Positions 43,906 to 55,975 of a DNA stretch of 64,000 nt are shown piece by piece. The notes beneath the pieces are model-generated. The model ran no database searches. It was given only the letters and a program-made list of their open reading frames with translations, and had not been told where the DNA came from. A program made the position numbers and the translations under genes. This DNA is from Roridomyces roridus (taxonomy: Eukaryota; Basidiomycota; Agaricomycetes; Agaricales; Mycenaceae): NCBI GenBank assembly GCA_029378245.1, contig JARKIF010000001.1:3906001-3970000 (forward strand), in the 5' to 3' direction. Position 1 is the stretch's first letter. Each line of letters begins with the position of its first letter.

Positions 43906-45482
43906 AAGTTTCAAGTATTCACCAAAGCGTGCTCCCATCCTCTCCTCGTCCGGAATCTGGAAAGCGACATCCGCAACACCACGCATCCCAGTACACACCA
44001 TAGCAATCGCCTCTGCCACCTCGAGACGCTTTTGCTGCGACATATTCTCGACGGCGCCCTCGTCGAACGACACGCGCCGCATGCTTGGGAAGCAAGCTAG
44101 CCATGGCGCAAGTGCATGGATCGTAGAGGCGGTGTATGCATGGGGGGTAGGCATCCTGGAAGGCATGTATATGTAGCACGCAGACTCGCTGGTGCGTAGC
44201 ATGAGATGCTCAACGCGGTAGAGCTGCGTCTCGGGTTGGGGGGCGTCGCTAGCGTTCATTTGCCATGGGAGATCTTTGACGGTAAGGTTGAAGATGAATG
44301 ACAGGGAGATAAGGTGCGACCCCGGGAGACGAGCTATGGCATTGAGGGCCGTGCAATAGGTGGCGTAGCGGAAGAACTGTGGCCCGATATGGATCACTCG
44401 TAGCGTAGGCACGAGCGAAGGAAAGGAAAGGAATATCCGCTCGACGTGCGGAGCGAGTGGAAGGAGATGGGGGATGTAGGAGGCGGGTGCGGTGAGATGT
44501 GCTATCTTGCTAGAGAAGTGAGGAGGCGAGGCTGATAACAGCGAAAAGGACCGAATCGAGTTGGTTGAGCAGGCTAGGCTGCGTAGTTCCTCCTGCCGGG
44601 CTACGAAGGCCACGAGATCGGCAAAGGTCATATGGCTTTTCCCGTCCACTTTTACATCCGTAAACTGGAAATCAGGGGATGCGAGACAGGTCGAGTAAAC
44701 CGAATCGGGGATGTCGCGCAGAGGTTCAATGACTGACTCTGCATGAAGACTGGAGTGATCAGTGTGTGCTTGGTCGCAAGACTCCGGACGCGTATTCCTC
44801 CCCCAAAGTGGAGAAGAAAATCGGAGACGTCTGCGGATACACGCTCTTCTACCGACCATCTGAGCCCGACCAATCGACGGAACAACCACCAGAGGAGCGA
44901 ACACAAGTCGTAGACTGCGCAAAAGATCCACATGTAAATGTCCAAGAACACCCCGACACAGAGCCAGGCGATTGTCATTTTAGGGAGCGGGGGGGAAACC
45001 AATGACGGGGGTGGTCCAAACCGGGGGCGAGATACATAGGTCGAATGGCGCGTAATGATGAAGAGTGTGTCCGTGGCGGTTTGCGGGAGGTGCACGAATA
45101 GATGAAGAGGGAGGGAGCGACGTTCCTCATATACATCCTCCAAATTGTCGTGGATCAAGATATCTGGAATCGGCGCCGTCGCACCCAGGATGGGAGCCAG
45201 TCGCCGAAACTCAGATGCTCGCATGTTCTTTGAGTTTGCGAAACACTCCAGTCGCTGAATTGGGCATATGTGGGCCACGAAAAGGATGAGGTGAAGGGAT
45301 TTGGAGAGCGCCAGTGTTACGGTGCCCGCTCGGACGTCGGACAGTGGAATGCCCAACCCAGAAAGCAGATGGGGCGAAGCGACACGTCGAAGGCTGGAGG
45401 ATATGTGCATCGTCGTGCAGAGCTCCTTTGTATGCATGAAGGAGCAGATGCGATCCAACAATTCGTTTGGCAAGTCATCCAT
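43876..45482 (-). pseudogene. F-box protein copy 2 of the inverted duplication, frameshifted
   Basis: Begins MDDLPNELLDRICSFMHTKE and is clearly homologous to 19957-21564 along its length. A net loss of four nucleotides near 44745, after LATKHTLITPVF, shifts the frame. The upper open frame stops soon after, while the ancestral frame continues as VIEPLRDIPDSVYSTCLASP to the end. The C-terminus keeps the unshifted sequence lost from copy 1 (SMRRVSFDEGAVENMSQQKR and DEERMGARFGEY). It ends AEAEIVEGY, a tail shared with the kinase-fusion gene through the block at 43728-43905. It probably yields only a truncated receptor. Confidence 0.75.
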
Positions 45483-45811
45483 CGGTCTTGAGGGAATCGT
45501 CAGTCATGTAGCCGACTATACTGGGTTTGGGACGTACCCCACAGTCGAGGCCAGCAGCAGAGTCCAGCAGTTCGCACAGGGGCGTCTAGAACAGGGATGA
45601 TGAGAGTCGGAAGAAAGGTCCAGGAGGATTGATTGCCGAGACTTTCTTTCGCTCTGATCCCACTTTCATCTCACAGACTCAAGAGGACTTGTCAAATTTC
45701 GATGTCATTGTGGTTGGTCAGTAACTACTACATACATCCCGAGCCGCGCATTGTATTTTCCACCAAATCATATGATGTTTTTGGTAAGTATTTTCCGATA
45801 AACGAAGGCCG

Positions 45812-47074
45812 CTATTTGCGCCAGAAACGCAGACCACGGACGAGGCGCTTGACCTTGCCAGGTTTGCGTTTCGGTTCGACCGCCTCAGGCTGCAGACGCA
45901 GAGGCGCAAGTGGCGTAAGTGGGCTGGGAGTGGGGTGACCGAGGTGCTCCTGTTCGATACCCGGAACGCTGCACTCGCTCCCGCTGGTAAAAGAGTCGAC
46001 GTCATCGACAACGTCCACGACCGGATTGAAAACATCCTGGACGTATGCCACGCCGCGGACGGAGCACTGCGCTGCACGGCGGACCTGAACGGGTGCCTGA
46101 GCGAGGTCCTCGTCGCTGATGAAGAGCTCGTCCATCTTCTGCACCTCGCTGGCGAAATCAGCGATCGACAACCGTGCCTCTGGGTCGAGGCGCAGCGAGC
46201 CCGTGAGGAGGGCGGCCAAAGGGCGCGAGATGGGGAGGGAGTCGCGAAGATAATTCCCCGGACTAGCGAGGTATTGCTTGAAGGACGTGCTGCGGACGGG
46301 GTCCGCCAACTTCCAGGGCCACTGCCTGGTGACGAGATTTATGAGCGTGATGCTGAGAGCCCAAGCGTCGCAATCCTCGGGGTAGTACGCCGACTGGAAG
46401 GACTCTGAAGAGATGTGAGCGGTGAGCGGGAAAGAAACAGCGGGAGACGAACCGGGCGGCATATACGCCTTGGTCCCGTCAGGGTGTCGGACACGACGGA
46501 CATTGTAGCCAGTCCAAAGTCGGTCAAACAGGGGTTGCCACCCAGAATGTCGACCAGAATGTTCTCGGGCTTGATGTCGCGATGAAACACACCCTGACGG
46601 TGACAAAAGAGGACGGCGTCGACGATGCCCTCGAAGGTGCTCTTGCGGCGTGTCCTTGTGGTAGACGTAGTCGTCAATGGCACGATACATGTCACCTGCG
46701 CCATGGAAGTCCATGACAAAGTATTCGTGCTCGTCATCCACGAAGCTCCGGTGGAAGGTGACTATGTTGGGGTGGCTAGAGACCCGGCGGTGAAGACAGC
46801 GCTCGAGCTCGTTCAGCTTGGCGTCCCGTCTGTCGAGGTTCGGTCTCGAGAGGCACTTGACGGCGAACACTCGGGATGACGAGCTCGAGCTGGACGGGGT
46901 GGATGAAGCGGATGAGGAGGAAGCCCATGACGAGGGGCGTGAGCGAGTAGACTCGGTATCGCAAGCTCGGTACAGATTGCCGAATGAGCCTGCGCCTACG
47001 AGCTTCTCAAGATGAAGGCTCCCGTCGTCGACGATACGGCCAGTAAGATTGGGAAGAGAGTTGGGTGAAGGCAT
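45812..47074 (-). pseudogene. Ran1-like kinase copy 2, catalytic core out of frame
   Basis: Begins MPSPNSLPNLTGRIVDDGSL and aligns with the kinase at 18379. Two deletions relative to that copy are visible: five nucleotides (CTCAT) at the 46645/46646 junction and one G within 46472-46477. Together they remove six bases, so the frame is restored, but about 55 codons between them are read in the wrong frame. The catalytic loop (HRDIKPEN) and DFG still exist in another frame and are absent from the predicted protein. The frame before and after stays open to the basic C-terminus (KRKPGKVKRLVRGLRFWRK). A translated product would be a catalytically dead kinase. The intron donor is GTTCGT. Confidence 0.8.
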
Positions 47075-47387
47075 GGCAAAAAAGTCAAATGTTCGAGTGG
47101 GGAAGGCAGTAAGAGGTAGTGGTTGTGGAAAGAAAAGCGTTGGGTTAGGAGAGCTGGCCCCCCGAAAATTTAAGGAGCGGAACAAAGTAAGACATTGCTC
47201 GATTGCTTCCGCGGAGCGGGCCCAGATTCGTCTGGGCGCATGGCCTGCTCCTATGCAGCACAGAGGCAAGTCTTCAGAGTCGTGGCTCGCAGCTTGGTTC
47301 GCAGCTCGATGGTGAAAGAAAAGGCTGAGATTTGATGATGCGTCAACAGATGCAAAGCATCTACGCCTTTGATCCTGCCAGCTCAGC

Positions 47388-48174
47388 ATGATTTCCTCTT
47401 CGCCCTGCCCTCATCTCTTGCAAAGCAACGATGTGCCGCTGGACGCAGACGTTGCTTCAATCCGCCGTTACATCTACGAAAGCCAGTCGCGTATGGGTCA
47501 GTTCAACTCAGTTGGAGGCCCGAATCAACGAATCGCGCGTCAAGATGCATGACCGCTGCTCCCGACCTTGTGTACTGTGGGATTGCCTCCAAATAGCCCT
47601 CACCTTCTCTTGACGGCGTCGTCATAGTACACCGTCACTGCTCCGTCGGCTTTGCGTGGAAACCAGCTTCTTGTTGGACCATATCACTGCTCCGATGCTC
47701 GAGTATTTTGTCTTCGAGGGACGCATTGATCCAGCACTCCCCTTCATAGAACGCTCATCGTGCGTACTGCGAAGCCTCGTTCTCACGGAGTACACTTTAT
47801 CATCTTCGAGCGCTCTCATCTACCTCCTCCGAGCCTTGCCGAATCTCGAATCCCTCATCCTCGACAAACGCGGGAGTGGAGTGAGGGACATCATACCCAT
47901 ATTTTGTTCTGACTCGCCGAATGTCTGCCCCAATCTCATATTCTTGGCGCTCCCTTGGAGTGAATCACTCGACACGCACATCTTCCCGTCCGTGCTTGCC
48001 ATGATACGATATCGTCATCCGCAGAGGCTCCGCACGCTGCGCCTTTTGTCGGTGCATCATTATTCCAATATTCCTTCCCAGCAACGGACGTTGGCGAGCG
48101 AGTTTCCAGAGTTGGATGTTGTTATGTTGGGCGGGAACCAGAGGACGATGTTTCTGGCCGAGTGCTGGATTTGA
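47388..48174 (+). pseudogene. F-box protein relic with large internal deletion
   Basis: The start (MISSSPCPHLLQSNDVPLDA, then YESQSRM) matches the beginning of the intact F-box protein at 61145. The F-box and central third are missing. The sequence resumes with leucine-rich 3' material from about 47656 (LDHITAPMLEYFVFEGRIDP, FIERSSCVLRSLVL, LLRALPNLESLIL) and ends FPELDVVMLGGNQRTMFLAE. Stops separate the two parts. The upstream GCAAAGCAT motif is shared with the second relic at 55976. Confidence 0.7.
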
Positions 48175-48308
48175 ACGAGTTGCCGGCATTGACAAATCTG
48201 GGGCAGTATACAGGTGGTGTTGAAGTAGTGGCCTTCAATATGTATTGTACGACTCTTTTCTTGGTTCAAAGTATTGAAAGAACGATTGCGATGTTTACGG
48301 TGGACACA

Positions 48309-50687
48309 TTATGATCGACATTGAAATGCCCACTGAACAGCTCCAGTAAGCTGCCGTTTATCCTCAACTCCGTCTATGACCCGAGTCGCTGCCCTCGCGG
48401 TCTTCAATCGCGGCGTCCACGACCTCCCCTCGCCGTTCGTTATCTTGATATTATATCGCAACAAAGCCTCGGCCATGGGAACAACAAGACTCTTTGATAT
48501 TTCTCGTCTATGCATCGGATGAGTTATATAGGAATGAACGATCGAAAGAGACATACACTGTTATCGGCCATCCCAAAGAATTGATTTGAATTTCCCGGAG
48601 AACGGGAAACATCTCTGGATTGAACGACATTTCTGATGCCATATCCCTAATTTAAACATTAGTGACACGAGTATGTTCAACGATGAACGGTGAGCGCACT
48701 TTCGTTCCGGAAGATATTTAGCAACTATCTTGGTCAATGAGCGGTGAGGTGCGTTGGAAATGAGCGCTCCAAGGTTACATGACTGAAAAACATTGAGTGG
48801 TTTGTCGTTGGCAACTTGAAACTCGAAAATCGTACTGATTTCCATAATTTCAACCTCACTGAGGTTGGGACAGAAATCCAAAACCGGAATGTTTTCCGAC
48901 GGGGCTGATCTCGGGAGTATAGTCAAGCGCAATACCTTGGGTCCATGCAGACGGAGGAATTCGACGAGTGCCGGCTTATTGGTTTCACTGATCCACAAGG
49001 TTAACTTCAGAATGCAAAGGCGTGGCAATCTACTGGATATTTAGCATACTGATGGCCGGTACAAGAAGCGTCTGCATACCTCGCATCAGTGAGGAGGCGG
49101 CATATCATGGTGCCGCCCGAATGGATATGAAGAGTGTGAAGCGATTTGAACGAATCAGGATGCCACAGGACACCGGTGACCTCTATCCAGGATCGCCACT
49201 CCAAGACACGAAGGGCTGTGAAGCATTCCAGTAAGGATGCAGATATTGAGCCCTGCGACTGGGTCTCCAACGACAGGTGTTGTAAAGAATGTCCCGAGTT
49301 TGTTGCTAAAAGCACCAAGGCTTCAATGGGCAAAGAATTGGCGCAAAGCCCTCTGGACAGATGAGGAGCAAAGACCACTAGATTATGAGCATGCTGGGAA
49401 ATGTCGAGTATGGCGTTGATAGCATCATCGTCGAGAGGGAGATTTCGGTAGCCTTCGAAGGTAAATACACGCCGAATGAAGGAGCCAAGATAGGGTCGTG
49501 CTTGCAATGCCCTGCTAAATTTGCCGGAATTGTCGCGCGTCAATGGAATGCACTCGTAAAGATACGGGAGCGCAAGACGCTGGTCCCGGAATCAATGACC
49601 GTCGAAAGAATAATGCACGGTAACTCACATGGAAATATTTTGACACAGTGGTTATCGGCAGCGGGGACGGATATTGTTCCCAGCAGACAGAAGGAGACCT
49701 CAGCTTCTCCATAGACAGGGCGAAGAAGATGACCCGCTTCCAAACGATCTCCCGGGTCCTCTCGGACGCGAACTGCATGGGGATGAAATGGGGGTTCGAC
49801 GAGAGAGTGATTTCGGGCCCAGTTGCAGTCTCCTCGACAGTGTACTGGGCCAGGAGTTTCAGTCGGGGGTTCAGATCTATCTGCGCCAGCAGATGGTCAG
49901 AACTCCAGCGCCAGAAGGGACGCTTGAATTGCAATAGTCGAAGTGCGGGAATATTGCAAAGCGCGACTATGAATGTCGGAATATCCGAGCGTCGACAAAA
50001 ATCGCCGCTGAGAACGATGGTGTGAACCTGAGATTCTGGAAGAACTTCGCTCAAATCCAGTGCTCTCTGCATCCAAGAGTTGTGGCCAGACACACTGAGC
50101 CCATAGGGGTAGCCCAAGGTTCGCTGAATAAAATCGATCAGTTCCGTTTAATGGTGTTTTTAGTTAAATATCAAATTCTTCCACGAACGAAGGCAAGCGA
50201 GCACCGTCTCTTCAAGAGCATCCAAATGCTTATTGTTGCGGACGTCGAGGTGATCCACGATTATAAGGCGGCGAGGGTCGATGAGAGGGAGGCCTTTGCA
50301 CAACCCGCTGGTGTTGTCAGAGGACCAAATTGCGAAAGAGAGGCAGAGGTCCCGGATATTGGGGGAAGATTTGAGGATGGTGTGCATACACGCCCCATAT
50401 CCTCCCTCGACCCTCAATTTCTTGATGAAACGACCCAGCTCCGGAACAGCTTTGAGAGTCGCTGCCAGAGCGGTCGCCTGAGCCGTAGAACGGAGGGGAA
50501 CGACCCCGTAGAGCAATGGAGTGGCGACACGAAGCCACTGTTTGCATACGAGAAGATACGGTGAGGATGATTGGATATTGTTCGAGAAGGGAGATGTATG
50601 CGAAGTGTCGGAGAAGAGTTCGTCAGAGACGTGAAGGACTGGAGATAGAATCTCCAAAATGATCTCGTCCGGGAGGTGAGGGGGCAT
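48309..50687 (-). CDS. F-box family protein F, duplicate of D
   Basis: Starts MPPHLPDEIILEILSPVLHV and shows LLVCKQWLRVATPLLYG, GRFIKKLRVEGGYG, SPNIRDLCLSFAIWSSDNTS and GLCKGLPLIDPRRLIIVDH. Next are GYPYGLSVSGHNSWMQRAL, VHTIVLSGDFC, IVWKRVIFFAL, PYLGSFIRRVFTFEG, SGHSLQHLSLET and LVEFLRLHGPKVLRLTILP. It ends with ISKSLVVPMAEALLRYNIKI and a tail diverging from D. Exon-by-exon similarity to gene D extends through introns and the upstream 300 bp, which supports recent local duplication. No lesion was seen. It is a presumed SCF receptor with possibly overlapping targets. Confidence 0.8.
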
Positions 50688-51372
50688 GGCGGGGGTTTGG
50701 GACGAGAGTCAGAGTAGGCACGCGCCTTATATCTAGAATGGAGGTGGCACACTCTCGAAAGGCCCATTGTTTGCCCATTGTGCCTCCTCGGGTCCGTGGA
50801 CAATGATACTTACATTGAGCAATCGTCGCGATTGCGAACAAAGATTGACACAGCGTGGACGGTGGCATCGGATTTATCCGGCTTTGCCGTTGAAACGATT
50901 TCGGATTGAGATGATGCACAAAGCCAAGGCTGAAAGCGGTGCCGAACAAACAGGACCACATCAATGTCGCTTTCTGGCCCCATAAGGCAATTACTATTGT
51001 AGGACTAACAGTAAAGCATGCATTCCAAAGGGTGACGCGACGGGTCTAGTCTCCACAGCTCTTCATCCAGCGAGTAAAGTAACGAAGACCACAGCGATAG
51101 GCCCGGCAAGAAATGCCCCCTCCAATGTGCAGACGGGTGCATATCGTGCCAGGCGAAAGCGTGCTCCATCCATGCAATTGGCTTGGAAACGGGTCCGCAC
51201 GTGGCGGGGAGCCCAATTGGGCCCAAACGCGCTCGCGAAAGAGTGGGTACGACGACTCTACAGAGGAGGTCAGTGACCCAGGGAAACCGGACATGGGGAC
51301 TTGCGAGAGATCGTGGCGAGGCCAGTCTACAAAGTTCATGAGTGACATGTGAAAGGACGGGGACTGCGACTA

Positions 51373-52980
51373 CTGACGAGTGCGCCGACGGTGCTTGGGT
51401 CGGTACCGACATTGACCGTACGACCCGCCTGCCATAGCTCCGGGGAAGATTGAGAGGGCTGCCACGCCGACCAGCTGAGTAAATGCTCCATGGGTCGTGC
51501 CCTCCCCGTTTGAATCTCCGGCATGCACCGCCTCGAGACACTCCCACACGACGACAGTCACTTTAGAGCTTTTCTCCGGAACGAGGCGAGGGAGTAAAGG
51601 CGTTGTCTGTCTCAGTCTCTCAGAGGCGCATTTGCGAAGGGTAGAGAGGTGGGGATCACTGAGGAGGGTGTGCAACGAGGGAGCCAATTTGGAGGGTGGT
51701 GATGGTAGAGAATGCAGTACGTCCGCTGAGCTCCGCGGGGGGTAGGCAAGGGGTAGGTATTGAGGTACAAAGTGGAATTATGCCACTCACCAGCTTGGAT
51801 TTCCTTAGGAATCACGATTCTGCCTGGTGGGATCCTCCTCCTCCTCCTCCTCACTGGCACCCTCCGACTGACTACCTTGTGATCCACATAGCGGACATGG
51901 ATTGTACGGCCACTGCCAGTGACGCGTCCGTTCACAACGAGCCGCAATGCACGAGGGCCAGTGCAGACACCCTTGGCGTAAGTTGAGTCGGAGAATCATC
52001 AGAAGAGGAAGATATTCATCTTGTGCGGTGCTGAGCGCTGATCGTCCATATCGACTCAAGGACGTCTGGTGCAGCCAAGGTGCAGCACACAGAAAAACGG
52101 CTTTGCACCACTATGCAGTAAATAACAGTGAAGTGTACAAGACCGGCTTCAAAGGAAAATATCGAAAAGTATAGACAATCACGCTCCTCCTCCACACCCC
52201 GTGCTAGAGGACGCTCAGGGCCAAAGAATGCCAGGCCCATTGTGTTGTTGAGGCCAAGACCGTGTTGTGGAATGCATCGGAAACAGCGTGGGCGAAGCTC
52301 GTTTCTTAGATCCATTGAGCCCGATTTGACTGACAGACGAAACGGAGAGCATACCTTGAATCCCGTCCACTCATATACCCACAGCCCCGGGGGAGTAAGG
52401 ACGCCTACGGCCTGCCCCATTTCCATAACAGTTTCACCCACTTCTCGAATTGTGACATGGAGCGCCCCAACGGACACTAATCCCGTGTTCGTCGCAAGCT
52501 GTTTGCGTGCTGTAACGACTGGGCTAAGGTTCCACCGCGCACGCTCACGTAGTGCTGTTAACGCATCCAACCTCGCGCCGCGTAGTGGATGCTCCGAAAA
52601 GGCCCGCACGTCGTCAATGATGGACGACACTGCGTTGACGATCGCGGTGAGAGACGCAAACAGATTCAGCGGCGTCTTAGCACGCGTAGCAGCGACGAAG
52701 TCGTCAATGCCCTGCAAGAACGCGGTGATGTGAGCTTCGGGGATACCATCTAATCAAAGGTGAGTCAAGTATCAGAGAGAGACACCAGCCCACCTCCACC
52801 TCGTACCCGAGGCAACTCGGCAGATTTAGTCTTTTCCAATACAAATTTGTCCTCAAGGATAAACCCGTTGACCGTTGCCTCTCTCTCGCGGATAATGGAG
52901 GAGTTTGTGTCAGGCCAAGTCTCCGGCGCATCAAGACATTCCGCGCCGAGAATTAGTCGAGCATCTACTTGTCGTGTCAT
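51373..52980 (-). CDS. Hypothetical multi-exon gene, unrecognised
   Basis: Open stretches with plausible splice sites are MTRQVDARLILGAECLDAPE (52980), then FLQGIDDFVAATRAKTPLNL through GETVMEMGQAVGVLTPPGLW (about 52717-52350). A further stretch LRLVVNGRVTGSGRTIHVRY with a run of arginines (about 51947-51795) follows, and then TLRKCASERLRQTTPLLPRL through SIFPGAMAGGSYGQC to a stop at 51373. Whether these belong to one gene, or whether the first piece is the 3' end of the neighbouring SHD kinase, is undecided. The block GIDDFVAATRAKTPL is helical in character. I assign no function. Confidence 0.35.
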
Positions 52981-55903
52981 TTACCGGAGAACGAGTCGAT
53001 GAAATCCACGAACCGTCACCAAACACCATCCTCTCAAACTCCCGGACAGAAGGCAAGGGCTGCTGCTCCAAAAGCTGACGACGGAATTTAGACGTGAACG
53101 AATCATCCCAGTCTTTCCCGATTCCTGTCTCAGTGGCTCCGATCTGGTCACCTATGAGCCTTTGGACGACCTGGGCAGCCGTCGGGCGATGCTCAGGCGT
53201 CCCGTGCCAGCAATCTTGGAGCAACGCCCACAGGCCATCCAGAGATGGCGATCCTGAACAGGAAGGAGGGCGCGGCGGTCGTCGGCCTTTGATGACTGCC
53301 ATGATGACTGCGCCATCAGAAGACATCTCTGGAAACGGAGCGTTCCCCGTGAGGAGCTGCCCGGGTGGTTCAGCGAGGTTGCTGGCATCACACAGGGAGA
53401 ATGCACCTCGTAGACAACGCATGCAAAGCCATAGATATCCGAGCGGAGGTCATTATGCCCTCCGTCATGCAGCTCCGGGGCCTGATAACGTACTGTCCCT
53501 CCCCTCGTGGCTTTGGAGGAGAGGGTAAACCGGAAGGATGACATGGAGGTGGTGATGGACGACAGGCCGAAGTCTGCAATGCATGCCCTCAGCGAAGGAG
53601 TCACAAATATGTTATCCTATCTCCGGGTCAGCCAGGAGAGGCATCAGAAGCAAACGACTCACGCCTTTCAAATCGCCGTGAACAATGCCCTTTGCATGGA
53701 GGTGCTCCAGGCCGCGGGCCATGTCGAGGATCTCAGTCTGGCTGAGCCGATTAGTCGAGCATGAGTGCCCAAAGACTCACCATGGAGAGGAGACGGTTGG
53801 TATCGCATGATTGATTCTTGAGGAATCCTCGGATATGCCCGTTTTCCATCCAAGGTGATACGAGGCAAAGGCGCTGGTGAAACTTGTAAAGCCCGTAAAA
53901 CGGGAGGAGATTGGGATGCGACAGCTGGCGCCATATGATCGCTTCTCGACCAAAGCACTGGTCATTGGGTCAGATGGATAGCGGAGGTAGAAGAAGAGCC
54001 CAAACCTTAAGTACCGCTTCAATATCCGACTGATCGAAAACCCTCATCATCTTCACTGCGACGCATTGGCCGTGGAGGTACCCTTGGTAGACGTCGCTGA
54101 AGGATCCGCCGTCCACAAGTCTTTCTTGCTCGAGATCTGTGAGCGTGAAGCATCTGGGATAAAGCTTCGAGTAGTCGGAGAGCCGGATCAGGGCCTTGAA
54201 GATTCTACGTCGGTCTGCGAGTGGGATATCTGCGTCGTAGTCGAGCAGCTACATGTATGTCGGCAAATGAAGTGATGATTCTGGGAGTGACCCACGTCTT
54301 GTAGGAGATCCAACAGCCACTGGGCAGAAGCATCCCTGCTATCCAGGAAACTCATGTACCACTTTTCATCGTCGTGAAAGAGCCTATCCAGCTGCCTCAC
54401 AAGCTCGCGGATGGTGGCATCTAGTGGATTGATTCAAAGCATCGCACAAGGTAGCGTGGACTACCCACCTCTGTGCTCGTTATCCGCCGCGTAATCTATT
54501 GGCAAGGTCAATGAATGGTACAGAACCACTCGCAGCCGTACACACCCGTTGTCGGCCACACGACCTCGTTTCTATTTGCCCAGTTATCCGTCTCGGAATC
54601 TACTAGAAAGGTCAATGAATGGCACAGAACCACTCACAGCTGTACTTACCCGATGTCGGCGACAGGGGCTGGCCCCTGTCTGCCCCGCCTAGACGAGCCT
54701 CGACGAGGTACTGCGAGAATGGGAGCGTAGAGCCAGCATCTGACGCTGAATTTACGCCGTCCCGTTCTTCTCCCCCAGGGCCGTGAGCACCATCTAGTCC
54801 GACCGGAAGCTGAGGAGAGTCGGGAAGGGTGCTTGTATCGTCAGGCAGGGCGCTTGTGGGAACATCCTCGATTCCAAGCGCTTCGATGATCCAAGTAACC
54901 GGCTCAAAGCTGCCGTCCTCCTGAGTTGTCGCTTCGACTTTTGTCACCGGTTTTACCCAAGGGGAGGAGCGTCGAGTGCGACCTGAGGCGAGTATCAGGT
55001 GACGGAGTGGAATGGAATGGAATGGCCTGTTGTACCTGAGGTGTCACAATCATCAGAGGCGGTCATCGCACAAAACGAGTGTCGACGTTGACGAAGCTCG
55101 TCAGATGTCTCCGCGCCGATGAGACGGTCGTCGGGTTCGCGATCTTGGCCAGAATTTTCTCGGCTTCTGTCCCCACCGTGAAAGTCGCCATCTGACTCGT
55201 CGCTCGAGGCCTGGCGCGGGAGAGTATACACGTTAGGACCGGTGCAACGCTGAGAGAGAGGCAACGCACGTCGTCGTGAAACTTTGGGTAGCGGCGAGCT
55301 AACTCATGGTGAACATCGCTGCAGAGATCTTGAAAGCGGGATTTGGGGAAACTCGCAAGCTTCTGTCGCGCTTGGTTTCGCTTTGGATGAAAGTCCGCAC
55401 GGAGTAAGAAACGAGGCACTGGAGGCCGATGAGAATGAATGGAGCGGAACACAGTCCGGCACACGCACATTCCGTGTCATGCTCCCTGCGACGCAGTTCA
55501 TCATAGACGTCCGTGGAAAGCTCGTAGCACTGCTGGATAGTAAGCCGAGTGAGCTTCTGGCGACTTTCCGAGCGAGGGTTTCGGGTGGCTGCGGTGAGGG
55601 TCAGCGCCGACAAGAAATAGGACTGCCTTCAAATAAGTACCGTCGGCGAGATAGTCAGCGAGGTATCGGCCCAGCTCAATGAAGTATATCGTCGAATCCC
55701 TGCGAATATTGGAAGAGCCGGGCCCTGGATGGGCGGGGAAACTCATCCCAGGTCAAACACGGTGGACGATGAGCAAGACCGCGTCGGCGCTTTTCAGCGC
55801 ACAGCTTCCAAAGTAGACGCCGAGTGACATCCGGATCCGAGTCCTCAGACGTGGGTGGCATTAGGCAAATGAAGAAAACGACGGCGGGAATGGTGGTGGC
55901 CAT
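52931..55903 (-). CDS. SHD-domain (Spa2/GIT homology) TKL kinase
   Basis: The N-terminal exons carry KRRRGLAHRPPCLTWDEFPR, STIYFIELGRYLADYLAD, and two SHD-type repeats: SRQKLTRLTIQQCYELSTDV (YDELRRRE) and ARQKLASFPKSRFQDLCSDV (HHELARRYPKF). These are the signatures I recall from Spa2/GIT proteins that link polarity factors to MAPK modules. An acidic middle follows. The kinase shows VDGGSFSDVYQGYLHGQCVA, VKMM, FGREAIIWRQLSHPNLLPFY, HGDLKG, IADFGLSS and RYQAPELH, then DCWHGTPEHRPTAAQVVQRL and a tail ending LPSVREFERMVFGDG. The catalytic Asp and DFG are present. The join near 55705 needs a one-base frame change or an extra intron, so the N-terminus may be damaged. The start is uncertain. Confidence 0.68.
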
Positions 55904-55975
55904 GATCGGCCGCGATCATCGGGTCAACAAACGCAAAGCATGTACGCTTTGCTCCCTCCTTTCATCTGCTCGAGC

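Larger units (their letters stand above)
43876..47275. repeat. Inverted segmental duplication, arm 2
   Basis: Reverse-oriented counterpart of 18187-21570. The spacer between kinase and F-box (45483-45811) and the kinase promoter up to about 47275 are conserved. About 22 kb lies between the two arms. Confidence 0.85.

Noticed and set aside
51005..51547. 180-codon minus-strand frame as a separate gene
   Set aside because: It overlaps in another frame a better supported exon ending at 51373 and has no recognisable domain.
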